DNA of 64,000 bases from Sarcocystis neurona (Eukaryota; Apicomplexa; Conoidasida; Eucoccidiorida; Sarcocystidae). The notes under the pieces were generated by a model, which worked only from the letters and a program-made list of their open reading frames with translations, was not told the origin of the DNA and ran no database searches. Shown here one piece after another: positions 1 through 12,400 of this stretch; the first letter of the stretch is position 1; each line of letters opens with the position of its first letter. The DNA is taken from positions 621,623-685,622 of the forward strand of contig KL647316.1 of NCBI GenBank assembly GCA_000727475.1, in the 5' to 3' direction. The translations under genes and the position numbers were made by a program.

Positions 1-1
1 T

Positions 2-157
2 CAGGAGGCAGCCCTCCTGGTGCAGCAGCTGGAAGAGCAGTGGCTTCTGCAGCTCCCTCTTTTTTCCTGCAGCGGGCTGACCGGCCTGCTGTTTCACAGC
101 GTGTGTGGCCGCCTGTTCGACCCACCCGAGTCTGTCGGTGCGTGCTTGGCAAGATGA
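2..157 (+). CDS. C-terminal fragment of an unidentified protein (5' part outside the window)
   Basis: An open frame enters at the window edge and runs 51 codons to a TGA at 155-157. It begins QEAALLVQQLEEQWLLQL, a Leu/Gln/Glu helix, followed by a more globular tail with SGLTGLLFHSVCGRLFD and ending SVGACLAR. Composition is ordinary protein, without the repeat-driven homopolymers seen elsewhere, which is why I take it as coding. It lies under 900 bases upstream of, and in the same direction as, the ISWI gene. I do not recognise the family and a splice site inside the fragment cannot be excluded. Confidence 0.45.
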   Translation, partial: QEAALLVQQLEEQWLLQLPLFSCSGLTGLLFHSVCGRLFDPPESVGACLAR

Positions 158-1025
158 AGAGACGTAGAGGAGAAAGTGGCAATGCCCGGCATTTTTTCTA
201 GTAAGCCACTGTTTTCAGCCAATGCGTGGACTGAGTTCGTGCCGGGGACGCTGAGTCACTTTTGTTTCCTCGGACCGGCGTGCTGCTGCGCTGTCGGCCA
301 ATAGGGTGGAGCACACAGATCCTTACTTTCCTCTCCTGCGTCTGTAGACATTCGTGTGGAGCGCAATTTTGTATGCCTAGATAATAGGTGGATAACCCGT
401 GCACACACATTTGTCAGACACAACATACACATACCCCAGCAGGCGCACAGCTTCCTTTATTTATGCTGTGTGCCTACCTGCGGATCCCCAATTGCATGCA
501 GAAAAGACGACTGCGTAGATACACTTATATGCGTGTACGGTCGAAGTAGAGGTTTCTCCTGCTCGCGTACTTATATATCTTTTCCGTTGACGAATTTGTA
601 GGTACACGTACTTATACGTGTAGTTGAAGTGGCACGGCTCCTGTGTGGTGGAGCAGTCTCTTTTCCCGTCTGGCTGCCTGAGGCAGGACGCGGTAGGCGT
701 CGTCACTGCTCAGCGAAGACGGCGAGTAACGGGGACGGGAGGAGGAGCCGCAGACCAGTAGCGATCGCAGGAGAATCTACGTGCAACAGCCACAGCGACA
801 GCGAGACAGCGACTGGAGCTGCGCGTGCCCGAGCAGCAGTGCTGCAGCAGCGCGGGGACCAGCAGCAGTGCTGCAGCAGCGCGGGGACCAGCAGCAGTGC
901 TGCAGCAGCGCGGGGACCAGCAGCAGGGCTGCAGCAGCGCGGCAAGTAACAGCTGTGCTGCAGCGGCAGTAGGAGAGCCACCGCTGTTCTGACAGGAGTA
1001 GCAGACGGTTTGTGTACTTTGAAAG
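158..1025. other. Intergenic region and probable 5' leader of the ISWI gene
   Basis: No convincing coding frame. The first 450 bases are unique sequence; from about 780 the region becomes CAG-rich and holds a 29-base tandem repeat (841-943). The last bases before the ISWI start are TTTGAAAG followed by ATGG, a purine-rich context suitable for initiation in apicomplexans. Promoter elements are not recognisable. Confidence 0.5.
841..943. repeat. 29-base tandem repeat, about 3.5 copies, in the ISWI 5' leader
   Basis: Copies start at 841, 870, 899 and (partial) 928. Each contains GCTGCAGCAGCGCGGGGACC followed by AGCAGCAGT; the third copy ends in G instead of T. The unit length is not a multiple of three, so a change of copy number would shift any frame, which fits an untranslated leader. 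Confidence 0.85.
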
Positions 1026-3426
1026 ATGGAGTCTGGGGTGGATTTTTGCAGTGAACTGAAGGGGAGAGAGCCGGCGGACAGGGTTGCTGCAGCAGGAGAG
1101 TGCGAGGATACAGAGATGCACGCGTCTGCGGTGCAACGGGAGACAGGAGCACCAGAAGGTTGTACGGGTGGGGAGGAAGGGGGAGGTGAGCAGCAGCGCA
1201 GAGCTTGTGACAGCGGAGGGGAACAGCACCCACTAGAGGTGGTAGATGATCCAGAAGAAGCAGAAGATGCGCCACCGGAAGAAGAAGGTGAAGAAGACTT
1301 TTCGTCTTCATCGTTATTATCTCCTTCGGAGCCGCTTTCTGCGTCTTCGTCTGCTCCCGCGTCTCCTCTGCCTGCAGGCGCAGATCGTTTGCATGCGTAC
1401 CAGGGAGATGCGCCAGTGGCACCAGCAGCGAGGGAGCGGCCAGCAGCAGGAACCACATCAGCAGCAGGGGGTGCTACCCTCGCTGCTGCGTCCGCGTGTT
1501 CCGCTGGTGGGGCAGGTGAGTACGCTATGGCCGTGGACGGAGAGACGTCTGCCTCGTGCATCGTAGTGACGTCTGCGTCTCCATCTCCCGGGGGGCCCGG
1601 CTGCGCATCGGCGTCGACGAGGTCCCTGTCAGCAGATGGTGCTGTTGCTCCTACGGGTGTTGCAGCCCCAAGAACTGCTGCTGCGGCTGCTTCTCAAAGC
1701 GCAGTGGGTTCTTCTCCGCGCCGAGCAGGCGCTGCCGCACCTGCGTTTTATAATGACGTGGCAGCGAACACCAGTCGGAGCAGCATACCGCAGCAGGGGG
1801 AGAAAGCCGTTGCGAGTTGCCGAGCTGGTATCGCTGTTCCTGCTGCTGCAGCGGCTGCTGCTGCTGGCGGGGCAGGCTGCAGCGGAAGGGGGGGAGCAGC
1901 TGCTGCGAGACAGCGACGAAGAACCAGGGCACTGCCGTGGGCGCAGGAAGAAGCAGCACCAGGAGCGTTACGCAAAGGACGGCTGCAGCTGATGCTTGAG
2001 TATGGTGAGCAGTACTTGCTGCATCTTTGTCATTTAGACAGGAGAAGACACAGGCATCACCACCAGCACTCTAGCACTGCAGCAGCGTCTTCTTCTTCTG
2101 CAGCAGGAGCAGCAGCAAGTCGCAGTGGGGGGTCGCTGGGCAGAGGAAAGAAGCGCAGCAGCAGCGAGAGTCGAAGCAATAGCGGTGTCAGTCGGCGAGG
2201 AGGAGGGGGAGGAGGAAGCTCGCGCGCTGCTGGATCCGTGCAGCAGCAGCAAGAGGGATTAAATAGGAAATCTACAAACAGCAGCGCTGCACGCAGCAGC
2301 AGCGGGCGGCGCGTGCGGCCCCGTCTGTTTGAAGATGAGCAAGATTGGCAGGACGGAGGGGGAGAAGCGGCTGCAGCGAGAGGAGGAAGAGAAGCAGGAG
2401 GAGAAGGAGGTAGCAGGCGGCTGCTGCGGTATCGCAGCGAAGAAACGGCAGGCGAAGACGACGAGGAGGACGGGGACGGGAACAGCAGCAGCAGCAGTGC
2501 CGCACGCCGACAGGCAGAAGATGCAACAACAGCAGAGTACTCAGACGTAGACGAAGAACGAGGAGGAGAAGAAGAGCATCTGCAGCAGCAGCGAGGGGGG
2601 GGAGGCAAGACCGGCAGGAAAGCAGGAGGAGGAGGAGGAGCAGCAGGAGAGAACGGAGCGATTCGTGGTTCCTCACGTTTGCTGGTGCTCCGTAGTCGCA
2701 GCAGCCGGCAGCAGCGGAGTAGCAGCAGCAGCAGCGCGTCTTCCTCCGGAGGTGGTGGTGGAGCGGCCGCTGCAGCAGGACAACGCATTTCGGCGGATGG
2801 CCGCAGCAGCAGCGCAGCGACAGCAGCGGGGGGTGTAGGAGGAACAGCGACACGCAGCAGCAGCAGACGTGCTGCAGCAGCAGCAGCCGCTGCCAGAAAG
2901 GCGAGAGGAGGCGAGCAGCAGCATCAGGCAGAGGAGGTGGAGGAGGACGGAGAAGAGCAGGAAGAGGACGGGGAAGACGAGGAAGAGACGCAGCAGCTTG
3001 AAGAAGACCGAGGAGATACAGCAGCAGAAGGACGGGAGAGGGGCGGTGAAGATGAAGAGGAAGAGGAGGATGAAGAGGAAGAGGAAGAAGAAGAGGAAGA
3101 GGAAGAGTGCGAAGACGACGCAGAGGACGACGTTGAAGATGAGGAGGATGACTACGGCGAGGACTACGACGACGAAGCTGCCGCAGAGCCAAAAACGTTC
3201 ACCCGCCTCACCAGCCATCCCTCCATCCTCACCTGCCCACCCAAGCCGTATCAACTAGAAGGACTCAACTGGCTGATTCAGCTGCATGAGAGGGGGATGA
3301 ACGGCGTCCTTGCCGATGAAATGGGCCTGGGGAAAACCTACCAAACGATTTCTCTTCTTTCCTTTCTTAAAGAAGCCAAAGGCATCAACGGGCCGCACCT
3401 TGTCCTCGCTCCCAAGAGTACCATCG
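1026..3426 (+). CDS. ISWI: ISWI exon 1: low-complexity N-terminus and helicase motif I
   Basis: Begins at ATG 1026 ([11 protein letters not shown]). Ala/Ser/Gly/Gln-rich sequence surrounds a conserved short block, [14 protein letters not shown] (near residue 325), which matches the segment before the ATPase in other ISWI proteins (KRFEYLLKQTEIF type). A Glu/Asp run of about 60 residues follows near 3050-3170, then [21 protein letters not shown] and [13 protein letters not shown]. The exon ends after KSTI plus one base, before the donor GTATGA. A perfect consensus donor (CAG/GTGAGT at 1516) lies inside, so part of the low-complexity region might be intronic; the frame is open throughout, so I kept it. 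Confidence 0.85.
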
Positions 3427-6400
3427 GTATGACCGACTCACTCTCCCAACATCAAATCCGCCGCTGCTGATGCACACGCTCCTCCTGCTGCTCCTGCCGC
3501 CAAATCCGCTGCCTCCACTCTTGCTGCGGCTGCGGCTACTGCTCGCACTGTTGCTGTTCTGCTGGCTTTCTTCTTGTCCGTGCTTCTGCTGCTGCTACCA
3601 CTCGCTTTGCTGCTGCAAATGCTGGCGCCGTGCTTCTTGCTGCACCCGCTGCTGATCTTGCTGCTGCTGTCCTCGTGGTCGTACTGCCGTTGCCGTTTCC
3701 GCCGCACCGGTTGCTGCTGCTGCTGCTGCGTTTCCGCCGCACCGGTTGCTGCTGCTGCTGAGGCCAGTCTCTGGCTCGGGCCGCAAGTTCCGCTGCAGAA
3801 GCACCAGCACTAGAAGGCCTGCTGCTGACGCGGCTCTTGATGAGGGGTGTGAAGAGAGGCTGCTGCTGCTGGTGCTGCATGCGTTGCCCTGCCCTGGCAA
3901 CAGAGGAGCATTTGGCGGGGTCACTCCTACTAACAGCGGCACCAACGTACCCCCGCACGACAGCGTGCCTTGTTCCTACGCGCGTGTATATACGTAGGTA
4001 CGTATGTGTGTAGCATTTCCTTTCTCTCTATATATATATTAGCGTATACACGTTACGCATACGGATGGTGATGCCGGTTTGACTGCTTATTTGTGTCTGC
4101 GTGTGTATGTGTAAAAAGGAGACGTTTATGTTCTGTTGCTTACGCGCGTATATTTTTAGGTGTACATACACTAGGATTTGCAGTTGCATACCTTGCTCGG
4201 ATCTACATATATATATATATATATATGTATACCCACATATACGTGGAGAGCGAGAAGATTATCGTTTGGGACGTTGCTGGGTCGTGCTCCCTTTGTGCAT
4301 GTATTACTTTTGTTCGTCCCCTGCTGCTGCGGCTTGCAATGTAGGGAACTGGATGTCTGAACTGCGTCGCTTCTGTCCGTCGCTGAACGCGGTGAGAGTG
4401 CTGGGAGACAAGGAGACGAGACGCGCAGTGCTGGCGCACGTGGTCGCGCGCACGGCGGCGGCCGCGGCGGGGGCGTGCGGCTCCTCGTCGACAGCGGCTC
4501 GCGGCGACGAAGTGGCAGGGGACGTGGATGAGGCAGCAGGAGAGGCGTTTGGCGAAGAAGACGAAGAGGTGCCATTCGCCAAAGAGAAAGCAGCGGCCGG
4601 AACACCAGGATCGGCTGCAAGCAGCAGAGGGAAATACCAAGGCGGTGGTCCTAGTCTGTTCCCGGTTGGTGCACCTGGGGCGGAGGGGAAAGGCGGGGGA
4701 CCGGACACGCAGAAAGGAGGAGGGGCCGCAGCAGCAGGCGACACAGGAGCAGGTTGTGCTGCTGCCGCTGGGTCCTCCTCTTCCGCTTTACTACGCGCAA
4801 GCAGCAGGAGTCGAGACGCGGTTTGTTCCTCGTCTCGCTATCGGTGGCAGGGGCCAGGGGAAGGGGGGACGGAGACCGGGCCCGACAGCGGCAGCATCCG
4901 AGGAGGAGGAGGAGGAGGTGGAGGAAGAGCAGACGGCAGCTGCGACAGCAGCAGCAGAGCCGACAGCAGTCCGCTGCTTGGGGCGGCGGTGACGCCTGCG
5001 GGGTCTGCGTCGCCGTCGCCGGCGCCCCGAGGTCAGGGTGAGAGCGAAGAAGGAGACGCAGCGGACGAAGAAGAAGGCGCTGGCGCGGCAGCAGGAGGTT
5101 CCCTCGGGAACGCCGCAGCAGGAGGAGGAGCAGCAGAAGAAGAACAAGAGACTCTGCCCGACCAAATAGATGTCGTTGTCACCTCCTATGAGATGTGCAT
5201 ATTAGAAAAGGCGCAGTTCATGAAGGTGGACTGGGAGTACGTAGTCATTGACGAAGCCCATCGCATCAAGAACGAAACTTCGAAGCTGGCGCAGACTGTT
5301 CGACTTTTCAGCACCCAGCACCGTCTCCTCCTCACCGGCACGCCTTTGCAGGTGAGAGCAAAAATGCCTTTTTCACGTGTCGTTTGTACACTCCGAGAAA
5401 CAACACTCCGCGGTGTACGTACACTCCATCGTCACACCATCTCGAAGAAGAAGCGCGCAGTCCACGAACGGCCCACCACGACGCAGGCGCGGTGGGGAAC
5501 GTTGTGTCCACGCTGGCCAGAGACACCGGAACGGATGTTTCCTTTCCACGCGCGCCTTTGCCGTCTGTGTGCTACACTGTTTCTCCGCTTGAAACGTTCG
5601 CGACCAAGCTCCTTGCGAGACGTCATGCGGTGTACGTACACTCGAGACACGGCTGTCGAGGAAGCGATCCGGTGTCTGTACAGTGCACGTGACTTGTGTT
5701 GCAAGTGATTTTCGACCAGCGTCTGCTGCTCTCTCCGCTCCTGCTGGTCATGTGAAGCGGGCCTCTTACACACTACGACAAGTACCAGATCCTCGCAGCC
5801 TTTCTCAGAAAAAAGTGTTCCCCCGATGAACGTGTGTGGACATGTTGTACGCCGATGTTGCGGGCGTGTATGTGCCACTCGTGTCGCAGCTGCTGCTTCG
5901 TGGCGCTTCTACACACACACACCCATACACGCTGTGTTTGTGTTTCGTGTCGTTTTCGCTTATTTTCACCAGCTGCTGCACCTCTCGTCGCCGCTTCGTC
6001 CTCCTTATTTCTCGTTGCAGACGCTTTCCCCTCGCGACGTCACCGTTCTACATCGTCTCTGGCATTTTCCCGTGCGCCGTGTCCTGCAGTGTCGACGCCG
6101 CCTTCTGCTTGTTTACCGGTGGCCTTCCCCCCCCTCTTTTCTCTTGTGAGCCTTCCTCGTCTCGTCCCCCCTCCTCCTCCTCCTCCTCTTCTGTCCACTT
6201 CTTGTTCGTCTCCTAGTCGCTTCTCCCGTTTTCTGCCCAGCCGCTTTGCCTTGCACTTTCTCTCTGTCACTTGCTGTCTCTCTCTGTGTCGATGTGTGTA
6301 CGTGCGCGTGCGTTGGCAGAACAACTTGCGCGAGCTGTGGGCACTGCTGAATTTTCTTTTTCCGTCGCTTTTCGCTTCTTCGGCGGAGTTCGAGCAGCTG

Positions 6401-9400
6401 TTCGACCTGACGGGGACAGCAGCAGCAGCCGGAGGCGGCGAAGGAGCGGCTGCTGCTGCCCTCACGGTCGAAGAACGCGAACAGAGAAACATGGAAATAG
6501 TTACTCGTCTTCACCGCATCCTGCGGCCGTTTATGTTGCGCCGTGTGAAGAAGGAGGTGCTCAAGGAAATGCCACCTAAAAAAGAGCTGCTGCTCTTCGT
6601 CCCTTTATCAGGTGCGCCGCCGCTCTTTTTTTCTTCTCCTCCCTTCCTCAGTCCTGCTAGTAGGGATAGAACGGCGACGCCGACGACTCGCAGACGTAGT
6701 AGTAGTAGTAGACTTCCGCGATTTTCTCTAACGTCTTTGCCAGTCCGTAGTAGCAAAAATACTACTTCTACTGACATATACTGCCTTAACGTTAACAAGG
6801 TGAAGGTGTGGCAATTTAGCTCTCTCCTCCGGAACTGCTCGAGTATGTGTTGTGGCGTTCCGCTGCTGCTTGTGGAGGCGGTACGCCCACCAGAAGTATA
6901 CGACGGCGAAGAGCCACAGTAATCCTATTAGATAAAATGAGCAGTTCACTGAATAGAAGAGCAGTTTATTAGGTAAAAAGGCAGTTTATTAGGCAGAAGA
7001 GCAGTTTATTTAGGTGAAAGAGCAGACTAGTAGATAGAGGAGAGCAGTTCGTTAGATGAGAGAGTAGTTCATCAGATAAAAGGGCAGATTATTTGATAGA
7101 AGAGCGGACCACGACATAAGTGAGCAGTTCTGCGTTGGGTAGAAGAGCAGTATTTTAGGTAGAAGAGCAGTTTATCAGATGAAAGCAGTTCTTCAGTGGA
7201 AGAGCAGTTCTTCAGTAGGTAGAAGAGCAGTTTCTCGCTAGGGAGAAGAGCAGCAGCATTACTCAGTGAGTGTTACGGCTATGCGTCAATATTACCTCTA
7301 ATAGGTACCACTCCTACTATTAGTTGCTACTCCTTCTCTTGCTTCCTATTGTTCGTACTATTAGTCAATATTGCCCCTGCTAGTAAATATTGCTGCTACT
7401 AGTGATGAGTATCCCTATTACTACTAGTTAGTATTCGTACGACTCCTAGTTAGTATTCCTCCTACTATTACTTTATATCCCTGCACCTATTCGTGTACAC
7501 TCCTACTACCTCCTGCCCGCTCCAGTAGTCACGATCTTACTACAGCAGCTTGTCTTCCGGCCATAGTCGACTGCTCGTATATATTACTATGACGCCCGTC
7601 TATATTCCACGACGACGGGGATGACGACTGGTGTATCACCACCACCACCACCAGTACTACTCCCCCTACCGCTACTACCCACTACTACTATTAGTACTAC
7701 TGTTGTCGCTAGTAGCGGTGATATTATTGCTTCTCTTGCGGTTAGTGGTATGTCGCTTATTACTGCGATGACGCTCACTATCATTACTACTACTACTATC
7801 AAGACAGCGACTACCACTTCTACGAGTTCTCCCGTTATTACAGCAGCACGACTCCTACTACTACTGCAATTATCTCTACGACTGTTTCTGCTGCTGTTTC
7901 TGTGACTGTTACCACTGCCACTTCTACGACGGCAACGAGGACTTCCTTTGCAAGAACTAGATGGAATACCACTGCTAATACTACTACTACTACTGGTAGT
8001 ACTGCCTTTACACCGACTACCACTACACTCCTAACCATACTATTACTACTAGTATTACCACTACTGCTACTACAACCACTACAGCAACCACTACTATGCG
8101 ACGCTACTGGTAGAATACTACTGCTGCTACTATTAATATATCACTTCCACTAATATTGTTGCCCCTGAAATACAACAGCAACTACTGGGCTACCCGTCCT
8201 ACTACTACTACTACGATTACTACTACTACCACCACTACAACAGCAACAACAAATCCTACTGCGCTGCCGCTCCTACTACTACTACTACTACTGTTACAGC
8301 TACAAGGACAACTGCTAGTCCAATATTACTTCTACCTCTACTAAACAACAACAACTACTACTACCACTCCTACCATCGCACTGCTGCTAGTACTATTACT
8401 GCTATAATACTACCACTACTACTAGTGCTATTACTGTTACTATACTACTACTGCTACAAGTACTACTATACTACTACTACTACTACTACTACTCGCACTT
8501 GTGCTGCAAGGGCTCCTACTGCGACTACCACCACAGCGGTTTGTATAGAGCTGAATAACTACGTTACTGTTTATATGCAAGTGAAGAACAGCAGTACTAC
8601 CGAGACACGCGTGTAAATAGTACTCGTGGACGTAGTACAGTAGAAACAGGGGACCCGACTGCTGGGTTTTTTTTTTTTTGCTACAGTAGTGCCGACCCAT
8701 GTCTTGGCTACAGTAGTGGCGACCGGGTTGCATGCAACTCTGCTGCTGAGACGACGCCAGAGGCAGAGCACTCTCCGAAGAATCTCCTGCCACAGGACTG
8801 CTGCTGCCTTATCTACTTTTCTTGCTCAGCTGCACTTGCCCTCCTGTCTTCTCTTTTCACGAGCAAAGGTTCTGCTGCAGATGCTGCCGCTGGCGCTTTG
8901 CTGAAGCATTTTGCTGCTGGCGTATTTTGTTGCTGCCGCTTTGTGTTGCGGTCGCATTTTAGCTGCTGCTGCGTTTGCTGCTGTTGCGTTTGCTGCTGCT
9001 CCATCTGTCCTGCTGCACTTCATTTGTTGCCTTTCCAGCCGCTGTGTCTCTGCTGCTGCCATTTGCTGCTGCGTCTTCATCGGTGCTGCTGCGTCTCCTG
9101 TTTCTCTCGTGGGGTGGACACAGCGATGCAGAAGCAACTTTATAAGGATCTGTTGACGAAGAACGTGTCGGCGCTGCAGGGGGGGGACGGCGCAGGAAGA
9201 ACGCAGCTGTTGAATCTTGCCATGCAATTAAGAAAGGCATGCAATCATCCGTACCTCTTCGAAGGTAAAAAGCGACGACACGCCCTGTCCCTCTCTCTGT
9301 CACTCTCTACTTTTGTGGAACCTGCTCTCTCCTCATGTGATGCAATCACCCGGTAATGTTCTCTTCCCTGCCATACATATATATGTATGGGGTGAACAAA

Positions 9401-12400
9401 ATGAGTTTTCACGGCCACTTCGCAGCCTCTACTGGATGGTGGCGACTACATCGTCACGTCAAAAATGTTTGTTCCCCTGTGCGCCGGGAAAAAAGTACGT
9501 GACTGCCTCTATCCGTGTATGTGAATATATGTACCGTGTATATCTGCGTATATTTCGTAGAGTCGCTCGTGTAGGTACGCATATTCTTTCGTATATACAT
9601 TTGCCATATATATGTCCCTGTTGTGCGAGTAGACGTATTCATCTTCTTCGAACGCATGTACGTCCTCCCATGTTTGTCGACGCGTCGTCGGGGTATCACC
9701 AAAGGCCTCTATATAGGTATGTGTGTATATATAGATGTATTTGTATATCTTCTCACTTTCCACATCATCTTCTCGTATGTCTATACATATACATACACAT
9801 ATATATACATGTGTCTGTATTGTCGTGTTATCCTTTGCTATATACATATATCTACTCTCCACATCCTCTTCTCGTGTATGTATGTGTTTGTACTGTCGTG
9901 TTGTCCTTTGCTCTCTCTCTATATACATATATATGTATGTATGTGTAGTTACCTTCCTGATTCACATATATAAATGTATATCTTTGTATTGTCATTTTGT
10001 CCTCCGCTATGTATATGTACACGTCCGGATACATGTGTGTATGTATATATGTATTCTTTTTCTGCTGTTTCATGGTGCCATGAGTATCGTTTCTGACTTT
10101 GTGGTTACTGGCTGTCTCCGCCTCCTCTTCCCTTTTTATCGTCGGCGGGGTTGTCTCCTGTTAATGAGAGTCTCCACTTTTTCTCCGTGAATTGCAGGAT
10201 ACGAGTCGGAGCACGCGGACCCGTTCGGAGAGCACGTGATCGAGAACGCGGGGAAGCTGCGGTTCTGCGACCGGCTGCTGCGACGGCTGCTGCTGCTGGA
10301 GCGACGCAGGTGTTTGGTCTTCACGCAGATGACGAAAATGCTGGACATCCTCGAAGACTACTGCCGCATCCGCATGTTCAAGTACTGCCGAATCGACGGC
10401 AACACGTCCGGGGACGACCGGGACCGGCAAATCGAGGCGTTCAACGCGCCAGACAGTGACATCCCCATTTTTCTTCTTTCGACACGGGCAGGGGGCCTGG
10501 GCATCAATCTCGCCACGGCGGACACGGTCATTTTATACGACTCCGACTGGAACCCGCAGGTGGATCTGCAGGCCATGGACAGAGTGCACCGCATCGGTAC
10601 GGGGTCTGCTTCGTTTGCAGATGCAAGAAAAACACGTGCCTCGGCGAAGGCTCTCCTCAGGCCAGAGACAGAGACACACATAGAGACCGGACGGAAGAGA
10701 AGGCGGAGAGATACATCGTGGAAGTCGACGTGCACGTAGACAGACGGAGAGGAACACCGAGCGAGAGACGTAGATATGCGTGCCGGTCGAGGGAGGTGTA
10801 TATGCAGCAGCAGCGGACACGTCTGCAGGATGAAGACGCATGTAGAATACTTACAAATATCTATATGAGTGACACGCGTCTGCAACTACAGACATATATA
10901 TGTATACGGAGACAGGAGGGCACATCAGATATGTGTGTCAGTAATATTCGCGACGAGACATATATGTAGGGAGAGAGACGGAGACACACACACGGATATG
11001 CAGCAGCTGCGTAGATAAACACGAAAAAGCAGGTGTGTGTTTGCGTACGCGTCTTGACTTGTGGACAACCTGTGTGGCTGCGCGATAAATTTGTACCCAT
11101 CTGGTTCATAATTTAGATGAATACATTACTTTCGTATATTACGTATATGCGTGTATGTCTCTATGTTTGTGTATGTAAGAGTGTATGTATAGGTATTAGT
11201 GTCATGTGAACATACGCGTGCAGTGGCATTGGTAGGAGGGACGCACATACCTGCACGACTAAACGTACATGGCAAAACGAATCTTCCTACATCTGTTCTT
11301 TGTTAGGCTCACGCGCATGCACGAATACCGCTGTCATATGTCCATGGGTCTGCGTGTGTGTATTATCTGTGTGTACACATATATATGTATTGGGGCATGC
11401 ACAACTCTACTCATCCATATATATATATATATATATGTATACACATGTCCACATAAGTATATAGGTGTACATATGTATACGTGTATGTGAGTATATACAT
11501 GCCTGCTCATATATATGTATATATATATATGTATCCGTATAGTGGTGCATACACAATTGTCCTGATCCATATATGTACATATATATACACATAACCATGT
11601 ACGCATATACGTGTACGTGTGTGTATATGTGTATAAGTGTCTGCTCATATATATATATACATATGTATATGTGTATAGTGGTGACTACACAAGTCTCCTC
11701 ACTAATATATATGTATATATATGTATATGTGTAAGTATATATATATATATATGTCCATATACGTGTCTGTGTACGTATGTGTGTATGTGCATGAGTATGT
11801 GTATGTATCCTCATATATATATACATATGTACGCATATGTATAGTGGTGCATAGACAACTCTTATTATTCGTATATATGTATGCCGACATACGTATACTC
11901 GTGCACAAATGTGTATATGTATATGAGTGTATAAGTGCCTGCTCAGGACGAATTCAAGGCGCTGCACCCTGCTGCCGTTTCCTTTTGCTCAGGACAGAAG
12001 AGCGCAGTAAACGTTTATCGACTGGTGCACGAACATACGATCGAGGAGAAGATCATCGAGAAGGCGACGCTGAAACTGCAGCTGGACACGGCGATCATTC
12101 AGCAGGGGAGGCTGTCGGACCAGCAAAACCAGCAGAAACAGCTGTCGAAGAACGAGCTGATGAACATGGTTCAGTTCGGCGCCGATCACATTTTCAAGTC
12201 TGGCAGCGATAGCGACTTGACGGAGGAAGACCTAGAAGCGATCCTTGCCCGGTAGGCCCTCCTGCTCGGACAGAACAGTAGAAGTGTCCTCCTCGCTGCT
12301 GCGCTACGCCACGCTCGTGTCGTCGTCTTCGGGGCGGGTGTACGTACACCGCGCAGCAGCAGAAGGAGGAGGACGTGCACACACCGCCCCCCACACCGAG

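Noticed and set aside
5834..6319. Frame extending ISWI exon 3 upstream
   Set aside because: Cys/Leu/Pro/Ser-rich polypyrimidine sequence; homology joins TGTPLQ directly to NNLRELW at 6320.
7600..8620. Thr/Leu-rich frames in the CTA array
   Set aside because: Simple repeat translation in all frames, within a homology-fixed intron.
9313..10190. Tyr/Ile/Val-rich frames of 100-210 codons
   Set aside because: Pure TATATG/TGTATA microsatellite translation inside ISWI intron 4.
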